Assembly (NCBI GenBank): GCA_021927905.1 | Contig: BLLK01000062.1 | Location: 1,178,001 to 1,242,000 of the forward strand | DNA from: Chaetoceros tenuissimus | Taxonomy: Eukaryota; Bacillariophyta; Thalassiosirophyceae; Chaetocerotales; Chaetocerotaceae | Reading direction: 5' to 3' | Length of the DNA: 64,000 bases | Part shown: positions 20,016 to 30,778 of the stretch, one piece after another | Position numbering within the stretch: the stretch's first letter is position 1 | Layout of the letters: each line of letters starts with the position of its first letter | Translations under genes and position numbers: made by a program | Notes under the pieces: generated by a model | Database searches by the model: none | The model's input: only the letters and a program-made list of their open reading frames with translations | What the model was told of the DNA's origin: nothing

Positions 20016-21410
20016 ATGCCAAAAGTACATTTTTCTGAAGAATCAACGCAGTTGTTAAACGAAGATCGAAGAAAAAAGTTCATCTCGGCCCAAAGCGCCC
20101 AATGGAAAAGAGAACAGAGTAATAAACAATTGGGAGATTCGCTCGTGAGTTATGGTGATGATGAATCTATAGTCTCATTTCCGGGAGGTGATAAAGCTCC
20201 GCAAGGAATTAGCTTTGATTCTGAAAGATCGCTACAACATCAAGATAGGAATATCCCTAATCTTGATAGATTGGTACCCGTCAGCGAAGAAGCTCAGTCT
20301 AACGAATCAAAAACCAACTTTGCTAGTATTGTCCAATTGAGATTGACTGTTGCTAGATTTGGAAGTCTCTTTAAAAAGAAACTGACTGGAGAAGACCACG
20401 GGTCATTTCATGAAAAGCGCAAGCTTCGTGTGAGTAGATTCGTACGCATATCTGTGATAGATGGAAATGTTGACGACGAAGAAGAGGAAGATAATGATGT
20501 TCTTGAGAAGATAAAAAACTATCCACCTTTTCTTCAAAACTTAATCAGAGAACTTAATCTGATGACAGCAGAATCAGCTGCTTTATTTCTTTGGAGAGAT
20601 CCTGAAAACAGAATTCAAGGTAAGTCAAAAGAGTTTTGAGCAAGAGCACAGAAACTGATGTATTTCATTTTCTTATTCATTTTTATCACATCATGATTGA
20701 TTACTTCGAATAAAGACCCGAATACGTATTTACAAGCCTCTGGTGAAGTTATTGCTATGACACTGGTGATATGCTGGATACTTTCCTACATCTTCAATCC
20801 AGACGTTTTTGAACACAATCCTTTAAAGGAGCGCTTGGGATACAACGACCTTTGCGTAGGTTGGGATACTATGCCGGCAAATATAGTTGGTGTTGCTGGT
20901 ACAACGATTGGCTGCTACCTTTCACTGCGATTTGTAAGCTTGAACCATACTAGAACAGAACTTCTCCAAGATTCTATTTCAGACCGGACTAAACGCTATG
21001 TACAGTTTACATCAAAGATTTTTGGATTCTCAGCAGCTATGATGCCAATCATATTCGTAATAAAGCCAACTGATTCAGTGTATGGCCATTCTCTCCCTTT
21101 CATGCTTTTTATTGCTTCATCGGCAGCCGTTTTACTTGGAAGATTTCTTGTATTTCAGCATGAATTATCGCAAGTCAAAGCCGTTTACATCACACTGTAT
21201 TGCATTGTTTCATTTTTATTTCCAATTATTCTCATTGCGGAGTATATTTATTTCAGTGTGAATGGAATGAAGAGTCCATGGCCGGGCACAATCACCATGA
21301 TTGTGGATTACTCTTGGTTCTTGTTGATGACAGTCATGCCTTTCATGCTACCAAAGGATATTGTGCTGATACGTAAGCATGAATTGGGTTATCGACCAAA
21401 GGAAATTTAG
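20016..21410 (+). CDS. Unknown polytopic membrane protein, 432 aa, two exons
   Basis: Exons 20016..20619 and 20716..21410 (GTAAGT...TAAAG, phase 1) total 433 codons. The first 200 residues are hydrophilic and acidic/Ser-rich with no signal peptide (RISVIDGNVDDEEEED). Six likely spans follow, including EVIAMTLVICWILSYIF, ANIVGVAGTTIGCYLSL, FMLFIASSAAVLLGRFLVF, LYCIVSFLFPIILIAEYI and WFLLMTVMPFML. No transporter or enzyme motif was identified. FRAG1/DRAM- or rhodopsin-like six- to seven-span proteins were considered without a convincing match. The MITE just upstream may lie in its promoter. Confidence 0.7.
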
Positions 21411-21782
21411 ATCTACCGAGTTCAATTCAGTTCATTTATCCAATAAGTTATAATTATTGATACTTCGGTAAAATTAAAATGTTTAGAAATGCTCCGATAT
21501 CGAAGATGAAATTAAAATTTCACGCATATCCAATGACATTCTAAAATTTTAATTTGAAATCTGGTCGGACGTCCGCTTGGCAACAGGGAGTCCCAGATCA
21601 CTAGTAAAACAGAACACAATCATCATCCATGCTTCCATCATCCATCACATCACCCATTTTGAATGGAAAAGACATAAGTATTGAACAAACTCCATCACCT
21701 TTCACCTTCTTCATAAGATGAAGAAAGGTGATTTAGATTACCACTTCTTCTATAAAGACAAAATCTGTATATTTAGTTGAGT
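21411..21782. other. Intergenic with imperfect hairpin near 21697-21734
   Basis: 372 bases between two plus-strand genes. TTCTTCAT AAG ATGAAGAA forms a perfect 8-bp stem flanked by TCACCT/AGGTGA with a small loop-out, about 50-85 bases before the next start codon. Nothing else was recognised. Confidence 0.5.
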
Positions 21783-23130
21783 ATGAAAGTATCATCTTTT
21801 CTAGTTTTATCAGCATTTCAGACACCAAGAAACCATAAAGCTGCACCTACTATATCTTCTTCTTCTCGAGCTGATTCTGAATATTCGCTATATGCAAAAC
21901 CCAAAAGGCTTGAAGAAAACGTTGACGGTTTGTTGTATGTCAATGATCGAGTAAGTGTGGCTCTTTCTTAGGTTGAGGGTAAAAATTATATTTTGAATAT
22001 CTAACTTCTAAGGACCAATCAAGTGTATTAATTGCGCTGCTTGTTCATACTTCGCGCCTCAAACGTTTACTCGTTCCAAACTCACACAACACCATGTTGT
22101 GTACAAGCAACCTGAAAATCCATTGTCGGAAGACTTTCAAAAGGCAAGAGCAGCCCTCGCTGCTTGTCCAGTTTCTGCGATTAGGACCATGTCAAAAGGT
22201 GAAAACCATGGCTTAGTAGAGTTGACTCCAAAAGAAATAGAAACTTCAAAAGCATACGCAATCAATCCAAAAGTGAATGGGATTCCATTACCTTTTCCCC
22301 TGAGACTTTCGGAAAATGTTTGGATGATAGGTCATCACTCTCAAAAGTCGTTTGGTGCCATTCCATATTTGGTGAGAGGTGAATACACGGTAGACGGTGA
22401 AAAAAGAGAAATATCAATCATGGTGGATGTTCCAAAATTTTCAAAGAGTGCTATAGCTGCAGTAAAAAAAGTTCTTGGAAATAATCATGGTCCAGATTAT
22501 CTATTTCTTACGCATGTTGATGATACTGCTCAGCACAATGATTGGAAGAACGAGTTTCCTTCAATAAAAAGAATCTTTCATGCTGGTGATCTAGGAGCAA
22601 ACAATTGGATTGGAGATGAGAGTCTAAATGATGTTGAAATTCTACTAAAGGAGAGTAGTCAAGCTCGAAAGGGAATTTTCAAAGTGTTTTCAATTGATGG
22701 GAGAAGTAGTGATTGTGTCAATACGAATGATATCAACATTGAAAACAAACTAGAACACTTGTTTCAAGAGTGGGGGACTGATCTTTTAATTTTCCATACT
22801 CCTGGTCACTCTCCAGGAAGCATATCTCTATTCCATAGGAATCTAGTCGGGACAATCTTTACTGGCGATACATACTCATTTACCACTCGCGACGGGGGAC
22901 ATATGACTGGGTTCCCTCGATATGGAAACAATCTCGAAGAACAAAGTGATGCCCTACAACTTTTTCGAAAAATATCCTGTTTACTTGATTATGTAGCTCC
23001 TGGACACGGACATGTACGGAACTATATTGAATTTGCAAAGACAAATGATTATTTAAGCACGGAGCAGTTATTAAATTTGAAGCAACAAGATGTTGATGAT
23101 GCACTTAGAGACTTGAAGATAATCACATAA
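21783..23130 (+). CDS. Plastid-targeted ferredoxin-metallo-beta-lactamase fusion, 424 aa
   Basis: Exons 21783..21950 and 22024..23130. Acceptor ATCAAG at 22023 was chosen because it joins VNDR directly to CINCAAC in phase 0, matching plant homologues. The leader MKVSSFLVLSAFQTP has the diatom 'SAF' site, so plastid import is likely. Next comes a ferredoxin-like cluster motif (Cys57, 60, 63 and Cys104 before Pro), then a metallo-beta-lactamase fold with THVDDTAQH (219-227), TPGHSPGS (316-322), TGD (336-338) and APGHGH (381-386). Instead of HxHxDH the first motif is HxDDxxxH, as in the plant MBL-ferredoxin proteins I recall. The substrate is unknown; a di-iron or zinc hydrolase or redox protein is plausible. 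Its 3' end lies 101 bases from the convergent CNNM gene. Confidence 0.8.
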
Positions 23131-23231
23131 ATTTGAGCCTGATCCTAACGTTACAATCCCTATCTTTTATGTTTATTCTAGCATTTATAATTAGCTGTAT
23201 CTATGTTGAGTGAAGCCTACATTCTCATTCT

Positions 23232-25149
23232 TTACTTTGTTAGTAATGGAGTCTTCTCAGTTGTTAATCCATTTGTATTTCTTGGCGACAAAGCTTTTAA
23301 TGATTTCGTAGGAGAGGTTTTAGTTTGATTCTTCATTTTCATGAGTCTCTTTTTCTTGAGTCTCTTGGAGGCCCAACTAGTCAAGGTAGTTGCTGCTCGG
23401 TCACGATCTCTTACATCAATTTCATCATGAACACTATCTTGTAATAGCTCCTCGATGACGTCTTCAAGAGTGACGATCCCCATGAATCCAGCTTCTACGG
23501 GAAGTGGTCGGTCATTATCAAACGCAATGTTCCCGAGGGTTGGTTGAGCACATACCAAAGCCATATGACTACCACCCGTTTGAAATAAATTAGTCAATGA
23601 TACCAGGTCCATCCTTGGAGAAACACATGGAATTTTCATCAATTCTAAAGAACCAATATCTCTTTCGTGATCCCAATCGATAACTATCAACGAACGCGTC
23701 ATAAAAATTCCTACAATCCCAGCTCTATCTGGGACATCTCCATAACGATTCGGTCTTTCTTCGTATACAGGAATGCGACTATACCCATTTGCATAAATGG
23801 AAATGACTGTCTTTTTATCCAAAACAGCTTTGGTAGGCAATGCATAGACTTTTCTGAGTGGAGTGTACACATCAAATGCAACCTTTGTCTTTAATGTCAA
23901 TGCCCCTAGAGTGATTTCATGTATTAGAGAGAGACTGGATGATAGTGTTGCTATTTTTCAAAAACGTGGGTGGTAGTACTTACCTTCTACCATGTTTACC
24001 TCTTCTTGAATCATTGGTGGATTCAGTTGTTCCATTGCATCTGGGATATGTTCAGAATCTTCGTCATCTTCCATTTCAAGTGCTCTAGCATCGACAGCTT
24101 CCATAATTTCCCTTTTTAATGATCTCCATGAAGAATCAGGAGCAGCATTTTCCAAAATAATTTCCTCCGGATTCTTTCTTCGTCTCTGTGTATCATATCG
24201 ACTAAGCCTACTCTTAATCGTTTTCATACGTTCTTCATATTGAATACGAATCAAAGCTGTTAGTTCATCACGATTATATCTAGCTTCAATAGGTGCCGAA
24301 GTTTCTCCTCCATGAACAATATGATCTAATACTTTTGAAAGAGGATAAGCAAAAGGGTAGAAAAAAATCAATGATACTCTCATCAGTGGTGCCAATCTAG
24401 TAGCTAGCTCTAGCTGATCTGGACCAGTGAAATAAGCAGATGGTAGTCTATATTAAAGGAATTGTTAGTGATATATAAAGGACATCGTAGATTTTCAAAT
24501 GTTGAGAAATGACTTACATCTCCCCAAAAAATAATACAACTGAAACAGAGAGTAAAATTGCAGCCCAAGAAGGTACCAAATGGTCCATAAAAATTGGCAA
24601 CGTTTCGTAGGCAATACCATTCATTAGAAGTAAAGTCACAAGAACAAGGTGATGTTGCTCTACAATTGGCAGGAGTGTCTTCGCATGACTCTTCTCTTCA
24701 TCACTTATGCTCACTTTGAGTAGAATCCTCAAGTCCAGTGGATCTAGTGTCAGTAGACCCAGAAATAGTCCACTGATAATAGCCACACAGAAAATGCAAA
24801 CAAGGCAGCCTATAATATTCAACCACAATGACCAATTCACGTTTTTTAAATTGGTATGATCATTGAGGAATATCTCGGTTTGATCTGTTGCTTGACGTAT
24901 TTCTTCCTCTGCTTTTTGCAGGATCTCATGTGCTTTATCAGCAACTTCGATGGTTCGACGTCTGTCTTGTTCATCACATATACATTGAGGAATTTGATTG
25001 ATACTTAATGTTGCAGATTTGAAATTGTCTTCATCCATGTATTGACGATCATTTTTGTGAGTCGAAATGAATTTTGAATTTTCCCGAAGATATGCGCCTT
25101 CTCCACATGCCCATGGAATAAGAAGAAGAACGAAATGACACTTTTTCAT
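23232..25149 (-). CDS. CNNM/ACDP-type transporter (DUF21 plus CBS pair), 589 aa
   Basis: Exons 24518..25149, 23984..24447 and 23232..23905 (phases 2 and 1) total 590 codons. A signal peptide (CHFVLLLIPWACGEG) leads into a charged coiled segment, then DUF21 with spans near residues 109-133, 167-187, 194-208 and 235-255. The FFGEILPSAY motif is rebuilt across intron 1, and VEGALTLK at the CBS entrance is rebuilt across intron 2. The CBS pair spans about 370-525, with YSRIPVYEE and GIVTLEDVIEELLQ. CNNM proteins move or regulate Mg2+ at membranes, with the CBS pair sensing Mg-ATP. Oddity: an insertion of roughly 90 residues, basic then acidic, separates the NRDELTALI helix from the CBS entrance, where relatives are compact. 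Confidence 0.85.
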
Positions 25150-25549
25150 ATTTTCTTATTTGTGAAAGCACGAAAACTATTACTTCAAATGGTAAAAGAA
25201 GAGGAATATGTGTATTATGTAATGGGAAGCAATTGTATTGTATGCAGTCAAAGAAAAGAGGGTATGCATGTGCATCTTTTATGCGCGAGGTGGTGAGAAC
25301 CCCAAACGTCTCCATGATGATCCCTGTAGGGTAGGGAGGAATCAATTCTCTTGATGCTTTTGTGTTTTTTTTCTCTGAGCTCTCTTTTTTACATTCAATA
25401 TATTGAAGCATACATACCTCGTCTCCTATTGAGTTTCAACAAGAGACACTACTGTTACAAAGAATTTTGATTCTAACAAAAAAGCGTATATCAAAGAAAG
25501 TAGGTGGAAGAAGCATCCTCGAGATATTACTGATATTTAATTTGACAAG
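25150..25549. promoter_or_regulatory. Divergent promoter region, CNNM gene and IQM-like gene
   Basis: 400 bases between divergent starts. There is a T-rich run near 25364-25376 and an AG-rich stretch near 25495-25520, just before the plus-strand ATG. No specific element was recognised. Confidence 0.4.
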
Positions 25550-27960
25550 ATGGAAGGAAGCTCATATCAACAAGAAGTGACAGAGGAAGAATCTGCACAT
25601 AATTACACCATTGATAATGCTGAAAACGTGATTATGAATGAAGATGATGCAGAAATGCTTGAAAGAGGAGTGGAAAATGATCAAGCGTCAGAGCCTCCTA
25701 CTCCTTATGAAACATCAAAGTCTCTCCAAACATGTCTATCGCCTCCACCTTCGATGGACCTCGGGGAATCAGCAGTTGACAATCGGTGCCTGAAATTTGA
25801 AGACAATTCATGCTGCTTAACATCTTCAACTGAAAACACTGGTTCAACTATGAGTAGCACTGAAACTATAACAGCTACGAGTTTCTTTAGCAGTACAAAG
25901 GATGTAAATCAAGCTCAGGAATCTGTGATATCCTTCCCCAAAACAATAGTTGAACATCTACCTTTGTCTGATGGTGCACCAAGTGGTATATACTCAGAAC
26001 TAGCTTCAAACCTTGGTCAAAACCTTGAATTATCAAAGATTTCCGATCGATTTGATTCTTCTGATCAACAACGAGAAGAAAGTCTCCTAGGTGATGACAT
26101 ATTTGAAATGAAAAGTTATGATTCAGAAGATTCCTCGACAGATGTGCAAAAGAAGAAATATCATCGTAGATTACATGAATCGGCACAATTTGCAGAGGCT
26201 GTAGGTGAACCGCAAAATGGAATGATACAAGTAATTATAGACGACGATGATGATGATTCAAGTGATGATGACTCTGTAGAAATTGCGGAGGAAGGACCTG
26301 CACATGATACCCTTTCTGTGCATGATATTGTGGATATTCATGACCTTGATGTTGTAGCAGAAGATTTACTCGAAGGCACCAAGAGAGATAACTCTACACA
26401 AGTTCATTTTGATGTATCCTTTACGAAGATTACGCCGTCGAACATACATATTGATTCCATGAAGTCAACTTCTTCAACTGCCACCACACCTCAAAGTTTG
26501 AATCGAAATTGTTTGAACTTAGATGATACTTTGGAAGCAGTTGATTATTCTACTGAACTCCGAGATGAATTTAAGGATGAAATTATTGAAAATCATGACT
26601 CACGACATGAAATGGAAATGAATGATAGCTATCATAAACGGTCAAGTCGTTTCCCCTCTGAACGTTCAATGTCAGAAGGTGATTTAAATCTTATGACCAA
26701 GGAGGAAAAGGCCAAAGAGGATCAAAAGCACTCTATGAATCGTGTACGATCATTTACGTATCAATTTTTCCATCACAAACTTCCATTAGATGAGTCGGAT
26801 GAGGATACCAATGCTGTATTCAAAGGTATCGTTTCACCTGAGGTAACAAAGCGTGGATTGTCCAGAGGAAATTACGCACAACTGCATAGAAAAGCTTGGC
26901 TAGAAGTTAGTGACAAGTATCATAGATATGGGAAAAATCTTCGTACATATTATAAACATTGGGAGAAACTAGGTCATCCTACAAATATGTTTTTTGATTG
27001 GCTAGACGTTAAGGGGGAAGCTGCTGGTTGGGAACAACCAAACTTGCCTGAATGCCCACGAGAAATTCTAGATAATGATCGAGTTTTATACATTACAGAT
27101 CAAGATGAACAAGAAAAGTTTCTATTGAAAATAGTTCCTCAACAAAAAGGTTCGGCAACTACAAGTGAAGAAGGTCTCAAAGGTACACCGTCTCAAATTG
27201 TAGACAAAGATGGAAAGTCTGTCAAGACTGGTCCTAGTGGTTGGATATTTGTTTTGAGAGATCACGAACTCTATGGAGCTGAAAAATGTACCAAGTCAAA
27301 GGTAGATGGGAAAGGAGGTAGAAAACTCCGCTTTCATCATTCTTCCTTTTTCGGAGGCAAGGCAGTAGCTGCAGCTGGTATTCTCATCACTGATGATGAT
27401 GGATACTTGACTAGAATCTACCCTCATTCTGGACACTATAGACCTTCAGAGGAGGCAAGGCAGTAGCTGCAGCTGGTATTCTCATCACTGATGATGATGG
27501 ATACTTGACTAGAATCTACCCTCATTCTGGACACTATAGACCTTCAGAGCCACACATGCAAAGAATGCTATATTATTTATACAACTGTGGAGTCGATCTG
27601 AACAGTTTTTACGTCGACATGCAACAAATCATGCATGTATCTCGTGAAGTACGTGATGCACAAACACCAAAAGGGATGGGAGATTCGAATAAAGGAAATG
27701 ATGACAACAACAATGACACAGACAAAGGAGAGATCAGCGCAGTAATCCCTGTAGTCAAAAAGGCAAAAAAAACAGATTCTTTACACTTAAAAGATGCCAC
27801 ATTTGTAGCGCTATTTCTAGGTCATAAAGCAAGGTCGATTGGAAAGGGCTTGTTCAAAATGATTCATAAAATTAGACCGCTGCGAAGAGTCGAACCAAAC
27901 TCAGTAACAACAATTTTGCAGGCTGTTGATAATGGAGGATATTGGAAAACCAATAAGTAA
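25550..27960 (+). CDS. IQM-like (calmodulin-binding-family fold) protein, disrupted by a 98-bp tandem duplication
   Basis: The first half (about 400 residues) is acidic, Ser-rich and probably disordered. From about residue 430 the order RKAWLEVSDKYHRYGKNL, FFDWLDVKGE, GPSGWIFVLRDHELYGAEK, FHHSSFFGGKAVAAAGIL and IYPHSGHYRPSEPHM follows the core of plant IQM proteins, which bind calmodulin. An IQ motif itself is not evident. The frame at 25550 ends prematurely (stop at 27464-27466) because 27353-27450 is repeated exactly at 27451-27548, and 98 is not a multiple of 3. Without one copy the gene reads through as 771 codons to the stop at 27958-27960. The tail has a Lys-rich patch and HKARSIGKGLF. 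Whether the extra copy is spliced out, a null allele or an assembly artefact is open. Confidence 0.75.
27353..27548 (+). repeat. Perfect 98-bp tandem duplication inside a coding exon
   Basis: GGAGGCAAGGCAGTAGC... to ...GACCTTCAGA occurs twice with no difference seen (27353-27450 and 27451-27548). Each copy contains GGAG then GCAAGG, so a GC-AG intron of exactly 98 nt (27357-27454) is formally possible and would restore the frame. Confidence 0.95.
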
Positions 27961-28938
27961 ATTTTAATAATAAGATTAGGTTCACCTGATTATTGATCTT
28001 CGCATGTGCCTTCGTGTAGATATTTTCATAATCAATTTTCATAGTAGAAAATAAGTTCATGAACTTTTATAAAAAAGTGTACTATGGTATGACCCAATAC
28101 TGCCAATTCGTTGTATGACTTATCCTTCAATGGTCATTTGTTGGAGTGCATATTTTAAAAAAATGATGTGTTTCTTGAAAAAGAAGAAAAAGAAAGACCT
28201 TCGGAAGAATAGAGAATAGGAGCACATGGCATTGGTTTTATTGTTTTTTATTTTTCCTTTTTAATTCCTTACTACGGAAATATATACATAGGTTATGATC
28301 TCTTCTTGAGAAATCAACAAAGGAGGACAAAATAAAAGGCCTTTCCCCCAGCATTCCCTTCTAGTGCACTGGCGATGTGCTACTCTCTACTACGAGAGCA
28401 CTGCGTTGGTTGTGCGATGGATAGCTCGTACTACTGGGTACTGTTGTACGTAATCTTATCTCTCTTCAGGATTGCTTTATCTTATGCAAGGAAACGAGTA
28501 ACTTTTTACGCAGCTTCTCCGTATCTTCATGCATCAGATTTGAATACTTTTATACCTGCTATCAAAGAATCATTTTAAATATTTGCAATACTCTTTGCGC
28601 TATCACTCGAACATTGTAACGGTTCCATTGCAGCGACAGTATACCACAGATTTTGGAAATTATTTTCTCAAAGTCTTGCACAATTACTTCTATTGTCTGG
28701 CTCCAAATTTGCAGCTACAAATTACATCTTCTTGATATAAGGAAGTTTTCCCTACTTTCATATTCAAGTCCGCACAGGTTTCTCTTGAGTACCTTTCAAG
28801 AACGACCTTTTTCATCTAATAATCCTTTCAATTTTGAAGGCCATTTGCTGCATTTTGAGAGGACCTGAGTTTGGACTCATTGCCTTTCTACATTCATTTT
28901 TTCTAGTACTACAGACCAACACGCATAATTTTTGCATC
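27961..28938. other. Intergenic, about 1 kb
   Basis: Between two plus-strand genes. An AAGAAGAAAAAGAAAG tract lies near 28180-28196 and a T-rich run near 28240-28262. The small frame at 28375-28578 has hydrophobic stretches but no recognisable family or splice partner. The Nudix promoter presumably lies in the right half. Confidence 0.5.
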
Positions 28939-30246
28939 ATGGACAAACCAGCAGAGGTAGTCCTCAATTTACCAAGCCCCAGTCGGAGTCCCAAAAGCAA
29001 ACAGTCTCCTTCGAAAAACAAAATAACGACAGTGAAACCAGCACATATACTGAATGACAGCCATGTACGCAGTCCAGGTCAAAATTCGGCTTCATCTTCA
29101 ACGCCTCCTCTACCATCATCTGGGAGGATCAAAGCACCTCCCGTTTGTCGTGTACCTGCATTGCGAAAAATGAACATGTCGGCTGAGGTGCTTTCTAAAT
29201 TTTGCTTCGATCCCAAAACCTTGCTGTGTGACCATGATGATCATCATGATGATAGTGAAAAAAAGAATGATTCAAAACTAGATGAATTGGCTACTAGTTT
29301 GGATGGTTATCCTCGTTGTTGTGGAGAGAGTGCAGCGAAATTGTCAGTTCATCAGTGGCAGCACTTTAAAAAGAATATTTTACAAACCACAGAATCCAGG
29401 AATGGTAGGGATATGCAGAGGTTTGCTACAGATAAAGCTGGACATTTGATGCGATTAACTACTGGATCAGTTCCAATCATGGCAAATGGAAAGATCCTGT
29501 TGGTTAGTAGCAGTAGAAAGGAAGAATGGATTCTGCCGAAAGGTGGTTGGGAAAATGATGAGTCACTCGCAGTGAGGTAAGTGCTGGGATATTATCTTGA
29601 ATGAATCATGTCTGCCATTTCGCTTACTTAATCAACTTTTTTTGTCTGAAATCACAGTGCCTTGAGGGAAACTTTTGAAGAAGGTGGAATACTAGGTGTA
29701 TTAGGTCCTCGACTCAGTGATGTCGAATTTGAAACAAGAAAAGCAAAGAAGAGAAGATTAGAATTGGAGTCATTGAGAAAGAAATTGGAGCAAGGGGGAG
29801 ATACAGAGGGTGTTTTGACTAAAGAAACAATGAATGACTCGTCTGCAGTCTCGCTATACTCGACAAATTCGAGTGCATGTCACTCCGAAGATGATGCCTG
29901 TCAGACGAGTGAAACTACGCGTACAGTTACAGCTGAGTTAGTTTCCAAAGTTCCCTTTACAACGAATCAAACTAAAAAGCAAACTGATGATACGGCATCT
30001 TTGGGCTCTATTGCATCGCATTCATCTGAAGCATCTTCTTCACATGGTTATGTGAGACTGTCAATGTTTCCATTGTATGTTTTGGAAGTAAGAGAACATT
30101 GGCCAGAGAGTGGAAGAGCACGTAAACTTGTAGATATTGATACCGCTATTGAAATGATGAAATCGAGGCCCGAATTCCATCAAGTTTTGACAGAAGTCAA
30201 AGCTAATGGATATCATCTGAAGTACAATACAATGAAAAAGATATGA
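28939..30246 (+). CDS. Nudix hydrolase, 408 aa, two exons
   Basis: Exons 28939..29576 and 29658..30246 (GTAAGT...CACAG, phase 2) total 409 codons. The ATG at 28939 (MDKPAEVVL) is the first in-frame ATG; the frame extends upstream only through non-ATG starts. The Nudix box is completed exactly across the intron: GGWENDESLAV, then SALRETFEEGGILG (about residues 202-226), with all Glu and Arg metal-binding positions present. LVSSSRKEEWILPKGG precedes it, as in diphosphoinositol-polyphosphate or dinucleotide pyrophosphohydrolases. Insertions are unusual: a Ser/Pro-rich 110-residue N-terminus and a roughly 110-residue Ser/Thr-rich insert after the box, before the closing strand LYVLEVREHWPESGRAR and FHQVLTEVK. 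This closing part resembles DIPP-type Nudix ends, so an inositol-pyrophosphate or nucleotide substrate is likely but unproven. Confidence 0.88.
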
Positions 30247-30778
30247 CAATAGTTGTGCATGTTATGAACACGTGCGCGAGATAAGTATCTTTCCTACTGG
30301 CTATTACCCTTTAAAAATAACGTAAAACCTTTCAAAACCTAATCACTCTATTTGGTAAATACTTAGAAAAGTGGTTGAAATGCATATGACGTGACAGGAT
30401 GATGATTCAATGCCGTAAGTTACAATAATCCTTTCCCATTTTTTCCATTCGTGGTTGTGTTTTGTGAAAACTAAGAAGTAAGGATATATACTTTCACTTT
30501 GTCTATGTGTTTCAAAAACCGCAGGGAGGAGAGGAAAGGCGGAGATGTTTAGGTTAGTATGATGATGATAGTACTCGTACATGCAATAGGAAGTAGACGA
30601 GGAAACGAAGTCTTTGGATATCCTTGGCATTTGCTTCATTTTTGGAAAGTGAACGTAGGAAGTTAGTCATTTGCGCATTCATAAATTATTTGTTCACATT
30701 ATATATACTTTATTATCTTGTAAATGGGTAGAGTCCCTTTTCTACCCATCTGTATTTCATTTTCTTTTAAGTTTGTCC
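30247..30778. other. Intergenic between convergent genes
   Basis: 532 bases containing both 3' UTRs. One clear hairpin lies at 30724-30749. Otherwise AT-rich, with no gene supported. Confidence 0.5.
30724..30749 (-). repeat. 9-bp perfect hairpin in the 3' flank of the large secreted-protein gene
   Basis: ATGGGTAGA (30724-30732), an 8-nt loop, then TCTACCCAT (30741-30749). It lies 30-55 bases past the stop of the minus-strand gene, so it would form a stem-loop in that 3' UTR. It could aid 3' end formation or be chance. Confidence 0.65.

Noticed and set aside
28375-28578. 67-aa plus-strand frame upstream of the Nudix gene
   Set aside because: No recognisable content and no plausible in-frame splice into the Nudix exon.
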